The notes beneath the pieces are model-generated. The model was not told the origin of the DNA. It worked only from the letters and a program-made list of their open reading frames with translations, and ran no database searches. 64,000 nt of DNA from CAVVKW01 sp963749035 (GTDB taxonomy: Bacteria; Verrucomicrobiota; Verrucomicrobiia; Chthoniobacterales; JAATET01). Where the stretch lies: NCBI GenBank assembly GCA_963749035.1, contig CAVVKW010000004.1, forward strand, positions 744,001 through 808,000. Direction: 5' to 3'. A program made the translations under genes and the position numbers. Below, in pieces: positions 8,594 through 16,861 of this stretch; position 1 is the first letter of the stretch, and each line of letters begins with the position of its first letter.

Positions 8594-9241
8594 TTACGGC
8601 TTTGAGGCGGCCGCTTCGTTTGCTCGGGTTTGCAGAGCGGACTCGAACGCCTGACGGGCCTCGGTATGAACGTCCCGAAGGGAAGGGGTCGCGTCGATGC
8701 AAATGGACGTTTCCGGATAGGCGGCGTGAAGTTCGAGAAAGATCTCGCGAGCGCGGGTGAGCGCTACGGTTTCTTCGAACGAATTCGGAACGTCACCGCG
8801 GCTGCGGACTCGGTTCAGGCCAGACTCCGGCGGCAGGTCGAGCAGAATGACAAGATCGGGGGTCGGCGCGATTTTCTCGTTCGCGACGATGATTTCACCC
8901 GGGTCGATTCCGCGCGCTCCTTGGTAGGCGGCCGTGCTCCAGTAGTAGCGGTCCAGTATCACGACGGCACCGAAATCGAGCGCTGGCCGAATGGAGCGCC
9001 GGACGTGGTCGGTCCGATCTTCGAGGAAAAGCGCGAGTTCGTCCTCCGAGCTCAGGCGACCGGTGCGGGCGGATTCGCGAAGGCGGCGACCGGCGAGCAG
9101 CCCCGTTGGTTCTTTGGAAAGAGTGCAGGCAATCCCGCGCTCGCCGCAGTATTGGGCGAGAAGGGCCGAGACGGTCGTCTTTCCGGCACCGTCGACGCCT
9201 TCGACGGCGATGAGGAGACCTCCGGGCGCAAGCGGATTCAT
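8594..9241 (-). CDS. tmk: Thymidylate kinase
   Basis: Phosphorylates dTMP to dTDP. The 215-residue protein has the P-loop VEGVDGAGKTT near the N-terminus, the DR motif in ILDRYYWSTAAYQG, and a LID region around GLNRVRSRGD. Length is normal for the family. ATG 9241 places the P-loop about 14 residues in, as expected. It is the last gene of a minus-strand run after the isomerase/oxidoreductase pair, 70 bp downstream of the isomerase stop. Confidence 0.94.
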   Translation of the reverse strand: MNPLAPGGLLIAVEGVDGAGKTTVSALLAQYCGERGIACTLSKEPTGLLAGRRLRESARTGRLSSEDELALFLEDRTDHVRRSIRPALDFGAVVILDRYYWSTAAYQGARGIDPGEIIVANEKIAPTPDLVILLDLPPESGLNRVRSRGDVPNSFEETVALTRAREIFLELHAAYPETSICIDATPSLRDVHTEARQAFESALQTRANEAAASKP

Positions 9242-9311
9242 TGACGCGGGAGGTTCGCAGATGCTCGGTGGGTCGGCAAGGGGGTTGGAGCGTGGCCGCG
9301 AAGAAAACAGA

Positions 9312-10304
9312 TCATTTTTCGGCGAACTGGGCGTCGAACACGAGGTCGGACGGCGGAAAGTCGAACCGTCGGACGGCTTCGCAGCTTTCCCTGGCCCCGT
9401 GCTCGCGGTCCATCCCTCCGTCTTCCCACTCGACGGAAAGGGGGCCCGTATAACCGACGTGGTTGATCGCACGAATTACGCGTTCGAAATCGACGCGGCC
9501 GCGACCGACCGATCGGAAGTCCCAGTAACGACCAGGCGAATGGAAGGGGACGTGGCCCCCGAACACCCCCGCGTCGGCGGGAAATGGACCCCACATCGCG
9601 TCTTTCATGTGAACGTGAAAGATGCGGTCGGAGAACTCTTCGATGAAGCGGATGTAGTCCACGCCTTGATAGCCGAGGTGAGAGGGGTCGTAATTGAACC
9701 CGAAGGCGGGGTGGTGATCGATCGCTTCCAGAGCTTGGCGAGCCGACGCGATGTCGAAGGCGATCTCGCCGGGATGGGCTTCAAGGGCAAATCGGACGCC
9801 GACCTTTTGAAACTCGTCGAGGATGGGCTTCCACCGTTTCCCGAAGTCGGCGAAACCAGCTTCGATTTGCCCCGGGGCGGTCGGCGGGAACCCGTAAAGG
9901 AGGTGCCAGATCGATGAGCCCGTGAAGCCATTGACGACTTTTACGCCAAAGCGAGCGGCGGCCTGGGCGGTGCGGATCATTTCTTCCGCTGCACGTTGGC
10001 GGACGCCCTCGGGCTCACCGTCGCCCCAGACTGAGGCGGGAAGGATGGCTTGGTGGCGTTCGTCGATGAGATCGCAGACGGCCTGCCCGACGAGGTGGGC
10101 GGAGATGGCGTGGCTGGTCAGTCCGTGGTCTTCGAGTCGGTCGCGCTTGGCGGAGCAATAGTCGGCGTCGGCTTTCTCGACTTCGAAGTGGTCACCCCAG
10201 CAGGCGAGTTCGACGCCGTCGTAGCCAAAGGATTTAACTTTGGGAAGAAGTTCACTGAGCGGAAGATCGGCCCACTGGCCGGTGAAGAGGGTGACGGGGC
10301 GCAT
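9312..10304 (-). CDS. Sugar phosphate isomerase/epimerase (xylose isomerase-like TIM barrel)
   Basis: A 330-residue TIM-barrel protein of the AP-endonuclease-2 / xylose isomerase-like superfamily. Metal-binding residues are visible in order: Glu in ALEAHPGE, Asp in FNYDPSHL, His in FHVHMKD and Glu in LSVEWEDG. Such enzymes usually act on sugars, inositols or keto-sugars, and the exact substrate cannot be read here. It begins 7 bp after the Gfo/Idh/MocA oxidoreductase, so the two are almost certainly one operon and probably one pathway. Confidence 0.88.
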   Translation of the reverse strand: MRPVTLFTGQWADLPLSELLPKVKSFGYDGVELACWGDHFEVEKADADYCSAKRDRLEDHGLTSHAISAHLVGQAVCDLIDERHQAILPASVWGDGEPEGVRQRAAEEMIRTAQAAARFGVKVVNGFTGSSIWHLLYGFPPTAPGQIEAGFADFGKRWKPILDEFQKVGVRFALEAHPGEIAFDIASARQALEAIDHHPAFGFNYDPSHLGYQGVDYIRFIEEFSDRIFHVHMKDAMWGPFPADAGVFGGHVPFHSPGRYWDFRSVGRGRVDFERVIRAINHVGYTGPLSVEWEDGGMDREHGARESCEAVRRFDFPPSDLVFDAQFAEK

Positions 10305-10311
10305 GCGAAGT

Positions 10312-11487
10312 TTACGATTTGGGAGTTGAGGGTCGAGTGCTGAGTGGCGTCCAGGCGGCGTTGGCTTGCGAGGACTTCACGGCAGTTTCGATGAAGGCCA
10401 TGCCACGGACGCCGTCGTCGATGGTGGGGTAATCCGGGTTCGACGAGGGTTCGCGGAGGCTCGTCGCGAAGTCCCGGTAGAGATTGGCGAAGCCCTCGAG
10501 GTAACCCTCGGGATGACCGGCGGGGATGCGCGTCGCGGCGGTGGCGGCGTCGCCATTTGAAGCCCCGCCGGTCCGCCGGATCTCGGTCGGGCGGTCCGGG
10601 TATTTGACGAGCAGGGTATTAGGTTCCAGCTGATGCCACTCGAGTCCGGCTTTCTCGCCGTAGATCCGGATGTTCAGAGAGTTTTCTTCACCGACCGAGA
10701 TCTGGGACGCGTGGAGGACGCCCTTGGCACCGTTCTCGAACCGAAGAAGGATATTGGCGTCGTCGTCGAGCTGCCGTCCATCGACGAAGGAGGTCAAATC
10801 GGCGGCGAGTTCGCTGATGCGAAGGCCGGTGATAAATTCGGCCAGATTTTCGGCGTGGGTGCCGATGTCGCCGACGCAACCGGCGGCACCGGATTTCGTG
10901 GGATCGGTGCGCCAGCTGGCTTGCTTCTGTCCGTCGCCTTCGACGTTGGTGGCGAGCCAGCCCTGAGGGTATTCCGCCACGACTTTGCGAATTTTACCGA
11001 GGTGACCAGCGCCGACGAGGTCCCGCGCTTCGCGGACCATCGGGTAGCCCGTGTAGTTGTGGGTGAGGCAAAACCGGAGGCCGGTTTTCTCGACGAGGTC
11101 GCGAAGTTTTTCCGCCTCGGCGAGGTCGAACGTGGCGGGCTTTTCGCAGACCACGTGAAAGCCGGTTTCGAGGGCGAGCCGCGCCGGTTCGTAGTGGACG
11201 TGGTTGGGCGTGACGATGGCGACGAAGTCCATCCGCTCGCCTTCGGGGAGGGTCGCCTCGGCCTCAATCATGACCTCGAACGAGGGATAGCACCGATCGG
11301 GTGGCAAAAAGAGATCGGTGCCGGATTCGAGGGATCGCCCGGCGTCGGATGAAAAGGCGCCGCAGACGAGTTCGATCTGGCCGTCGATGGCTGCGGCGAT
11401 CCGGTGGACGGCTCCAATAAAGGCACCGCGGCCGCCGCCGATCATGCCCATACGGAGCTTGCGGTGGGTGAGGGGGTTGGAAGTCAT
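10312..11487 (-). CDS. Gfo/Idh/MocA family NAD(P)-dependent oxidoreductase
   Basis: A 391-residue sugar or inositol dehydrogenase-like protein. The N-terminal Rossmann motif is GMIGGGRGAFIG, followed by the family elements VTPNHVHY and the catalytic-site EKPAT. The C-terminal alpha/beta domain includes the GDIGTHAENLAEF segment, where the His is characteristic. It is the promoter-proximal gene of the pair with the TIM-barrel isomerase. The substrate is probably a carbohydrate or cyclitol. Confidence 0.9.
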   Translation of the reverse strand: MTSNPLTHRKLRMGMIGGGRGAFIGAVHRIAAAIDGQIELVCGAFSSDAGRSLESGTDLFLPPDRCYPSFEVMIEAEATLPEGERMDFVAIVTPNHVHYEPARLALETGFHVVCEKPATFDLAEAEKLRDLVEKTGLRFCLTHNYTGYPMVREARDLVGAGHLGKIRKVVAEYPQGWLATNVEGDGQKQASWRTDPTKSGAAGCVGDIGTHAENLAEFITGLRISELAADLTSFVDGRQLDDDANILLRFENGAKGVLHASQISVGEENSLNIRIYGEKAGLEWHQLEPNTLLVKYPDRPTEIRRTGGASNGDAATAATRIPAGHPEGYLEGFANLYRDFATSLREPSSNPDYPTIDDGVRGMAFIETAVKSSQANAAWTPLSTRPSTPKS

Positions 11488-11640
11488 GCGGCGGCGAGTA
11501 TCCCGGAGTCTGGCCGCCGGATCAAGTTGCCTGATGCTGGCCGCTCCAGGACGACGGCCTGTATCGGTCGGCGATCTCCGAATGGAGAACGAGGAAAGTC
11601 GCGTTTGGTGCTCCGAATGCAGGGAAACAGACCAGGGTTT

Positions 11641-12915
11641 TCAACCGAGGCAATCGCCGATGGTTTTGACGATGAAGTCGGCGTCTTCGGCGTTGATGCA
11701 CATGGGGGGTTTGATGCGGAGGACGTTACCGTCCAGACCACCTTTGCCGATGAGTAAGCCGAGCTCGCGGCAGCGCTCGAAGACCTGGATGCAGAGGTCT
11801 TTGTCCGGGTGTTTCGTTTCGCGGTCGGACACGAGTTCGACACCGATCATGAGTCCGAGGCCGCGGACTTCGCCGATCGACGGGTGCTTTTCCTGGAGCT
11901 GGCGGAGCCCTTCGAGGATCCGGTTGCCCATGGCGAGCGCGTTGGCCTGCAGACCGTCTTCCTCGATGACTTCGAGGACGGCCATGCCTTGGGCGGACGC
12001 CATCGGGTTGCCGCCGTAGGTGTTGAAATGGATACGGCTGGCGAGAGTCGCCGCGATTTCCGGGGTGGTGACGACGGCACCGAGCGGGAAGCCATTGCCA
12101 ATGCCTTTCGCCATGGTGACGATGTCGGGAATGACACCCTGAGTTTCGAAGCCCCAGTAGTGCGAGCCGGTGCGGCCGAAGCCGGACTGGACTTCGTCGG
12201 CGACACAGAGGCCTCCGGCAGCACGGACGTGGGCGTAGGCTTCCTTCAGATAGTTTTCGGGGAAAACAACGGCGCCGCCGACGCCTTGAATGGACTCGGC
12301 GATGAAACCCGCGACCTGGCCGGACGTGGCGAAGCGGATGGTCTCGCGGATGTCGGCGGCGTAAGCCGGGCCGGAGTCGGCGGTGGTGTAGCGGCCACGG
12401 TAGGTGTCGGGATTGATCGCGTGATGAATGCCGAAACTGTGCGGGACGTTGAATTTCCAGGTGTGATGGGAGGTGAGGCCCATGGTCGACTGGGAGCCGC
12501 CGTGGTAGCAGTTCCGCAGCGCGAGAAAGTCAAAGTTGCCCGTGTAGGCGCGGGCCATGAGGAGTGCGAGATCGTTGGCCTCGCTGCCGGAGTTCGTGAA
12601 GTAGCAGACCTTGAGGTCTCCGGGGAGGGTGGAGGCGAGTCTTTGCGCGTAGCGAGCGACGTTTGGGTGGAGGTAGATTGTCGTCGTGTGCTGGAGCTTC
12701 TCGTTCTGAGCGTTGAGCGCGGCGACGACCTTGGGATGGCAGTGACCAACGCTGACGGTGACGATGCCGCCGAAGGCGTCCAGGTAGCGGCGACCGGTCT
12801 CGTCGAAGAGGTATTGCATGCGCCCCTCCACGATCATGAGAGGTTCCTTGTAGTAATGGAAAATGCCGGGATTCAGGAATTCGCGGCGGAGGTCGAGCAC
12901 TTCGGATTTGGTCAT
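11641..12915 (-). CDS. Class III aminotransferase, AGXT2-like
   Basis: A 424-residue PLP enzyme resembling alanine-glyoxylate / beta-alanine-type aminotransferases. Visible landmarks are NSGSEANDLALLMARAYTG, the YHGG motif, DEVQSGFGRTG, and the PLP lysine in VTMAKGIGNGFPLGAV. The C-terminus carries MIGVELVSDR. The start ATG at 12915 shares its A with the TGA of the upstream permease gene (TGATG), a translational coupling arrangement. Together with the NCS1 permease this suggests uptake and use of a nucleobase-derived amine such as beta-alanine; that is inference. Confidence 0.9.
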   Translation of the reverse strand: MTKSEVLDLRREFLNPGIFHYYKEPLMIVEGRMQYLFDETGRRYLDAFGGIVTVSVGHCHPKVVAALNAQNEKLQHTTTIYLHPNVARYAQRLASTLPGDLKVCYFTNSGSEANDLALLMARAYTGNFDFLALRNCYHGGSQSTMGLTSHHTWKFNVPHSFGIHHAINPDTYRGRYTTADSGPAYAADIRETIRFATSGQVAGFIAESIQGVGGAVVFPENYLKEAYAHVRAAGGLCVADEVQSGFGRTGSHYWGFETQGVIPDIVTMAKGIGNGFPLGAVVTTPEIAATLASRIHFNTYGGNPMASAQGMAVLEVIEEDGLQANALAMGNRILEGLRQLQEKHPSIGEVRGLGLMIGVELVSDRETKHPDKDLCIQVFERCRELGLLIGKGGLDGNVLRIKPPMCINAEDADFIVKTIGDCLG

Positions 12916-12949
12916 CAGATTGTGGATTTCGGATTGCGGATTTTGGATT
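12915..12949. repeat. Heptanucleotide tandem repeat (NNGGATT)
   Basis: Four perfect units of NNGGATT (12922-12949) and one degraded unit (12915-12921). The repeat encodes the extreme C-terminus of the permease on the minus strand and reaches the start codon of the downstream aminotransferase. Confidence 0.75.
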
Positions 12950-14393
12950 GGGGGAGTTTGGCGAAAGCCAAATGAAGCACGAAAGCGATGGCGAAGCCGG
13001 AGAACCAACTGTAGTCGTAAAGGCTACGGAAAAACGTCGGAACCTGATCGGCGGCGAGGACGTTGATCTTGCCGAGAAACCCGGGGACGTGCGGCAGGAT
13101 TGCGAGGAAGAGAGCGGCGAGGGCGCGGAGGTTGAAGCCTCCGGTGAAGCGGTAGGCGCCGTCCGTGCGGTAGAGGGCATCCGGGTCGAGCTGCTGCTTT
13201 TTCAGCAGGAAGTAGTCGGCGATCATGATGCCGCCGATGGGACCGAGGAGCGCGCTGTAGCCGATGAGCCACGTGAAGACGAAGCCATCGGGGTCGGCCA
13301 TGAGTTTCCACGGGAACATGAAGATGCCGATGATTCCGGCGATGACGCCGCCGGTCTTGAAGCTGACGAGGCTGGGGCAGAGATTTGCGAAGTCGTTGGC
13401 GGGGGAGACGACGTTGGCGGCGATGTTCGTTGTGAGGGTAGCGATGATCAGTGCGACGAGTCCCGGGACAACGACCCACGGGTCGTCAAACCGCCCGAGT
13501 AACGCGACGGGGTCCCAGATCGCTTCACCGAACACGACGATGGTCGCGCCAGTGGTGGCAATGCCGACAAAGGCAAAGGCGGCCATGGTGCCGGGAAGGC
13601 CAATGGCTTGTCCGAGAATCTGATCCCGCTGTGATTTTGCGTAGCGGGAGAAATCCGGGATGTTCAGCGAGAGGGTTGCCCAAAAACCGACCATCGCGGT
13701 GAGGCCGGGGACGAACGCGGTCCAGAACTCCGAAAAATTTTCAAACTTCGAGGGCTCGTCGAGGATCGGGCCGAAGCCATCGGCGGCAGACCAGGCCCAG
13801 GTGAGCAGGCCGACGCCGACCGCGAGCAGGAACGGCGCGCCGAGGGCTTCCAGCCAGCGGATGCAATCGATTCCGCGAAGGATGACCGCGACGTTGATCG
13901 CCCAGAAAACCATGAAACAAGCGAACTGACCGGCACTGATCCCGAGTATTGGAAGGGCTGTGCTGGCGGCGGGATCGAAGCCGCCGACAATGGTCACGAT
14001 CTGGTAGATGGCGCTACCGCCGATCCACGTCTGAATGCCGAACCACCCGCAGGCGACGATGGCGCGCATGAGCGCGGGAACGTTCGAGCCGAAAACTCCG
14101 AACGACGACCGGAGCAGGACCGGGAAGGGAATTCCCCAGGCGGTGCCTGCCCGTGCGTTCAGAGCGAGCGGGACGAGCACGATCAGGTTGCCGACGAGAA
14201 CGGTGAGGACGGCCTGCCACCAGTTCATGCCGGCTTCGATGAGGCCTCCGGCAATCATGTAGGTCGGGATGCAGACGGCCATGCCCACCCAGAGCGCAGC
14301 GATGTGCCACTTGTCCCACGTGCGTTCGGCGAAGGGGACGGGCGCCAAGTCGGCGTTCCAAAGGGCGGGGTCGGGCGAAGACGGTCGTGACAT
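12915..14393 (-). CDS. NCS1-family nucleobase/hydantoin/allantoin permease
   Basis: A 492-residue inner-membrane transporter with about 12 hydrophobic segments. The N-terminus WNADLAPVPFAERTW and the first helix region WHIAALWVGMAVCIPTYM match NCS1 cation symporters of the PucI/Mhp1 type, as do GMNWWQAV and GWFGIQTWIGG. The C-terminus is unusual: its last ~12 residues (KIRNPKSTI and neighbours) are encoded by a heptamer tandem repeat. It is the first gene of a two-gene operon with the aminotransferase. Confidence 0.9.
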   Translation of the reverse strand: MSRPSSPDPALWNADLAPVPFAERTWDKWHIAALWVGMAVCIPTYMIAGGLIEAGMNWWQAVLTVLVGNLIVLVPLALNARAGTAWGIPFPVLLRSSFGVFGSNVPALMRAIVACGWFGIQTWIGGSAIYQIVTIVGGFDPAASTALPILGISAGQFACFMVFWAINVAVILRGIDCIRWLEALGAPFLLAVGVGLLTWAWSAADGFGPILDEPSKFENFSEFWTAFVPGLTAMVGFWATLSLNIPDFSRYAKSQRDQILGQAIGLPGTMAAFAFVGIATTGATIVVFGEAIWDPVALLGRFDDPWVVVPGLVALIIATLTTNIAANVVSPANDFANLCPSLVSFKTGGVIAGIIGIFMFPWKLMADPDGFVFTWLIGYSALLGPIGGIMIADYFLLKKQQLDPDALYRTDGAYRFTGGFNLRALAALFLAILPHVPGFLGKINVLAADQVPTFFRSLYDYSWFSGFAIAFVLHLAFAKLPQSKIRNPKSTI

Positions 14394-14449
14394 TCGCCGA
14401 AGGGATCAGCAATTCGAGTGCCGAGATGACGGCGGATCGACGGAAGTGC

Positions 14450-16699
14450 CTATCGCGCCCGGGATTGGAGAAACATCCGGACCTGCTCGATGCTTTCGAG
14501 AGTCCGTAGCCGCGTCCGGTTCTTCTCGTCGTCGCAGAAGCGTGCAACTTCGGCCAGAGTGGCCAGATGCCCTTCCGGATCCCCGGCGGGGCTGATGAGG
14601 AAGAAGACGAGGTGGATGGGTTCCTCTTCGTTTGCCAGAACCAGTCCTTCAGGAAGGCGGGCGAAGATACAGATCCGTTGGGAGATATTGCGGTTGTAGA
14701 TGTGAGGCACGGCGACTCCGTGGCCGATGAGGTTCGGAACGACTTTGCCGGGTTGCGTAATCTCGCTGAGGCTTTCGTCCTTGGAAATCGTCGGAACCCG
14801 CTCGACCGCCAGTTCGATAATCTTTTCGTAGAGCTCGATGAGATTGGCAGCGTTCAGATCAACCGCCGCGCCAGCCTGGAGACTGCGGGCGAGAAAACCC
14901 GCGTCGCGCTCGAGGACGAGGACACGGTCGCCCTTCTGAATGGTGTCGCTGTCCGGTTCGGTGGTGACCGGCAGGGCGACGCCTTTGCGGACAATGACGA
15001 GCGGAACGCCGTCGATCGCGGAACCGTCCGACGTCGCGCTCCAGACTCGCGCTTGATGGCCGCTGAGTTCGTTGGAGATCACGGATGGTCGGGCGAGCCC
15101 GGGGAAGGCGACCTGGCCAAATTGACTGCGGTCGTCCGCGTTGCGGTCCCGGTTTCCGCTCCAGAGGTAAACCGATTCGTGCAGATCGAGGGCGTCGCCC
15201 CAGCGCTGACAGAGCAATTCATTGAGCTCGGTGTTGTCGGTGAGCGCGAGGAGGTGTCCGACTTTGAGAAATTCCGAGCGTTCTTCCGCGAGTTCGACGT
15301 TGCGAGCGTCATCGCAGATCGCGGTCAGTCCGCCGCGTTTCGCCTCCGAGATCAAACGGGAGTTTGTGTCGATCAGGACGACGTCGAGCTTGGCCTCGTC
15401 GCGAAGGAAGCGTGCGATGCGGCGATTCAGCGCGCTGGCTCCAGCGATCAGCCAGCCGGTCGGGTCCGGACGCTTGAGTCCCAGGAGACGGGCAACCCAA
15501 CCGGCTGAGAAACCCTGAAGAATGACGGTGGCGACGATGGTGGAATACGTCAGCGTTTCAATCAGTTGCGGATCAGCCACGAATCCTTCCGCGTTGGCGA
15601 GCCCAATCGCGAAGAGCGATGCCATCGAAGCAGCGACGATGCCTCGGGGCGCGACCCAGGAAAGGAAGAGTTTCTCGCGGAACGACAGGCCGGTGCCCCA
15701 AGTCGAGGCGAGGATGTTAAGCGGTCGGATGACGACAACGATCGCGGCGACGGCGATCAGCCCCTTGACCCCTGCCTCGGCAAACTGGGCAATCTCCAGC
15801 CTTGCCGCGAGGACGATAAAGAGCAGACCGATGAGAAGATCGGTGATCTCCGCCTTGAATTGCCGGATCTGCTTGAGTTCCGACGGCTCGAGCCAGCCCA
15901 CGACGAAACCGGCCACGGTGACGGCGAGGAGGCCGGTCTCCGATTTGACCGCTTCACCGACCCCGAAAACGGCGACGGCACACCCGAGAGCGAACGCGTT
16001 GGCGAGATTTCGAGGGACGAGTTGGCGCCGAAACGCTTGAACGATCAGCCAGCCTCCGATGATGCCGATGATGATGCCCGAAGCCGTGCGGATGGCGAAG
16101 TTCACCGCAACCAACCCCCCGTCCCGGGCGATGATCCACTCGTAGCAAAGCAGGGCAATGAAGACGCCAATCGGGTCGATGAGCACGCCCTCCCAGTGCA
16201 GGATGTCATGCAGGCGGGTCTTGACTTTGATTCGCTTGAGAAGCGGAGCAATGACCGTTGGCCCGGTGACGATGACGAGGCTGCCGGCCACGAGTGCAAA
16301 CGGCCAACTTACGTCGAAGAGGAGTTTAACGATGAGGGACGTTCCGATCCACGTCACCAGCACACCCACGCTGAGGAGTCGGGGGATAACCTTGGAGCTG
16401 GCGGTGTAGCCCCGCAGGTCGAGGGTCAGTCCCCCTTCAAAGAGGATGAGGCCAACGGCGAGTGAGACGATAACGGGCAGCAGAACTCCGAGGCTTTCCG
16501 GCTGAACGACGCCGAGAAATTCTGGTCCGAGGGCGACGCCGCCCAACAGGAGAAGAACGATGCCCGGGAGACTGAAGTGCCGCGCGATGACGATGAGGAA
16601 GATGCCGGCGGCGATCGCCACGACGAGCGTGCGCATCGCATCGTGCGAGACGGGCAGAGCGACGCTGCCTGCCGCCAGCGAGGAGAAAATTTCGGTCAT
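14450..16699 (-). CDS. Cation:proton antiporter (CPA1 type) with Rossmann/TrkA-C and PTS EIIA domains
   Basis: A 749-residue multidomain protein. Residues ~20-405 are a Na+(K+)/H+ exchanger membrane domain with ILFEGGLTLD, VTGPTVIAPLL and APRGIVAASMASL motifs. About 415-625 is cytoplasmic, resembling a TrkA-N-like Rossmann unit (degenerate glycine motif GASALNRR) and a TrkA-C-like domain (GDRVLVLERD). The last ~115 residues look like a PTS type-2 EIIA domain, with the phospho-histidine site IGHGVAVPH (His666) intact. The fusion implies control of ion flux by nucleotide binding and possibly by phosphorylation. It is on the same strand as the permease gene, 56 bp upstream of its start. Confidence 0.88.
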   Translation of the reverse strand: MTEIFSSLAAGSVALPVSHDAMRTLVVAIAAGIFLIVIARHFSLPGIVLLLLGGVALGPEFLGVVQPESLGVLLPVIVSLAVGLILFEGGLTLDLRGYTASSKVIPRLLSVGVLVTWIGTSLIVKLLFDVSWPFALVAGSLVIVTGPTVIAPLLKRIKVKTRLHDILHWEGVLIDPIGVFIALLCYEWIIARDGGLVAVNFAIRTASGIIIGIIGGWLIVQAFRRQLVPRNLANAFALGCAVAVFGVGEAVKSETGLLAVTVAGFVVGWLEPSELKQIRQFKAEITDLLIGLLFIVLAARLEIAQFAEAGVKGLIAVAAIVVVIRPLNILASTWGTGLSFREKLFLSWVAPRGIVAASMASLFAIGLANAEGFVADPQLIETLTYSTIVATVILQGFSAGWVARLLGLKRPDPTGWLIAGASALNRRIARFLRDEAKLDVVLIDTNSRLISEAKRGGLTAICDDARNVELAEERSEFLKVGHLLALTDNTELNELLCQRWGDALDLHESVYLWSGNRDRNADDRSQFGQVAFPGLARPSVISNELSGHQARVWSATSDGSAIDGVPLVIVRKGVALPVTTEPDSDTIQKGDRVLVLERDAGFLARSLQAGAAVDLNAANLIELYEKIIELAVERVPTISKDESLSEITQPGKVVPNLIGHGVAVPHIYNRNISQRICIFARLPEGLVLANEEEPIHLVFFLISPAGDPEGHLATLAEVARFCDDEKNRTRLRTLESIEQVRMFLQSRAR

Positions 16700-16861
16700 G
16701 GGTGGCCAGGCACCGGGTGAAGACTTGCGGGACGGACGGACATTGGCGCGGGAGTTTTGCCGATGACCCGGCGAATATCCAGCGAGATGATGCGTTTGGC
16801 CGAATTGCTTTTGGAAGACGCCGTATCGTCAGGCGGCCGGGTTCCGCACCTCGCGGTTATC

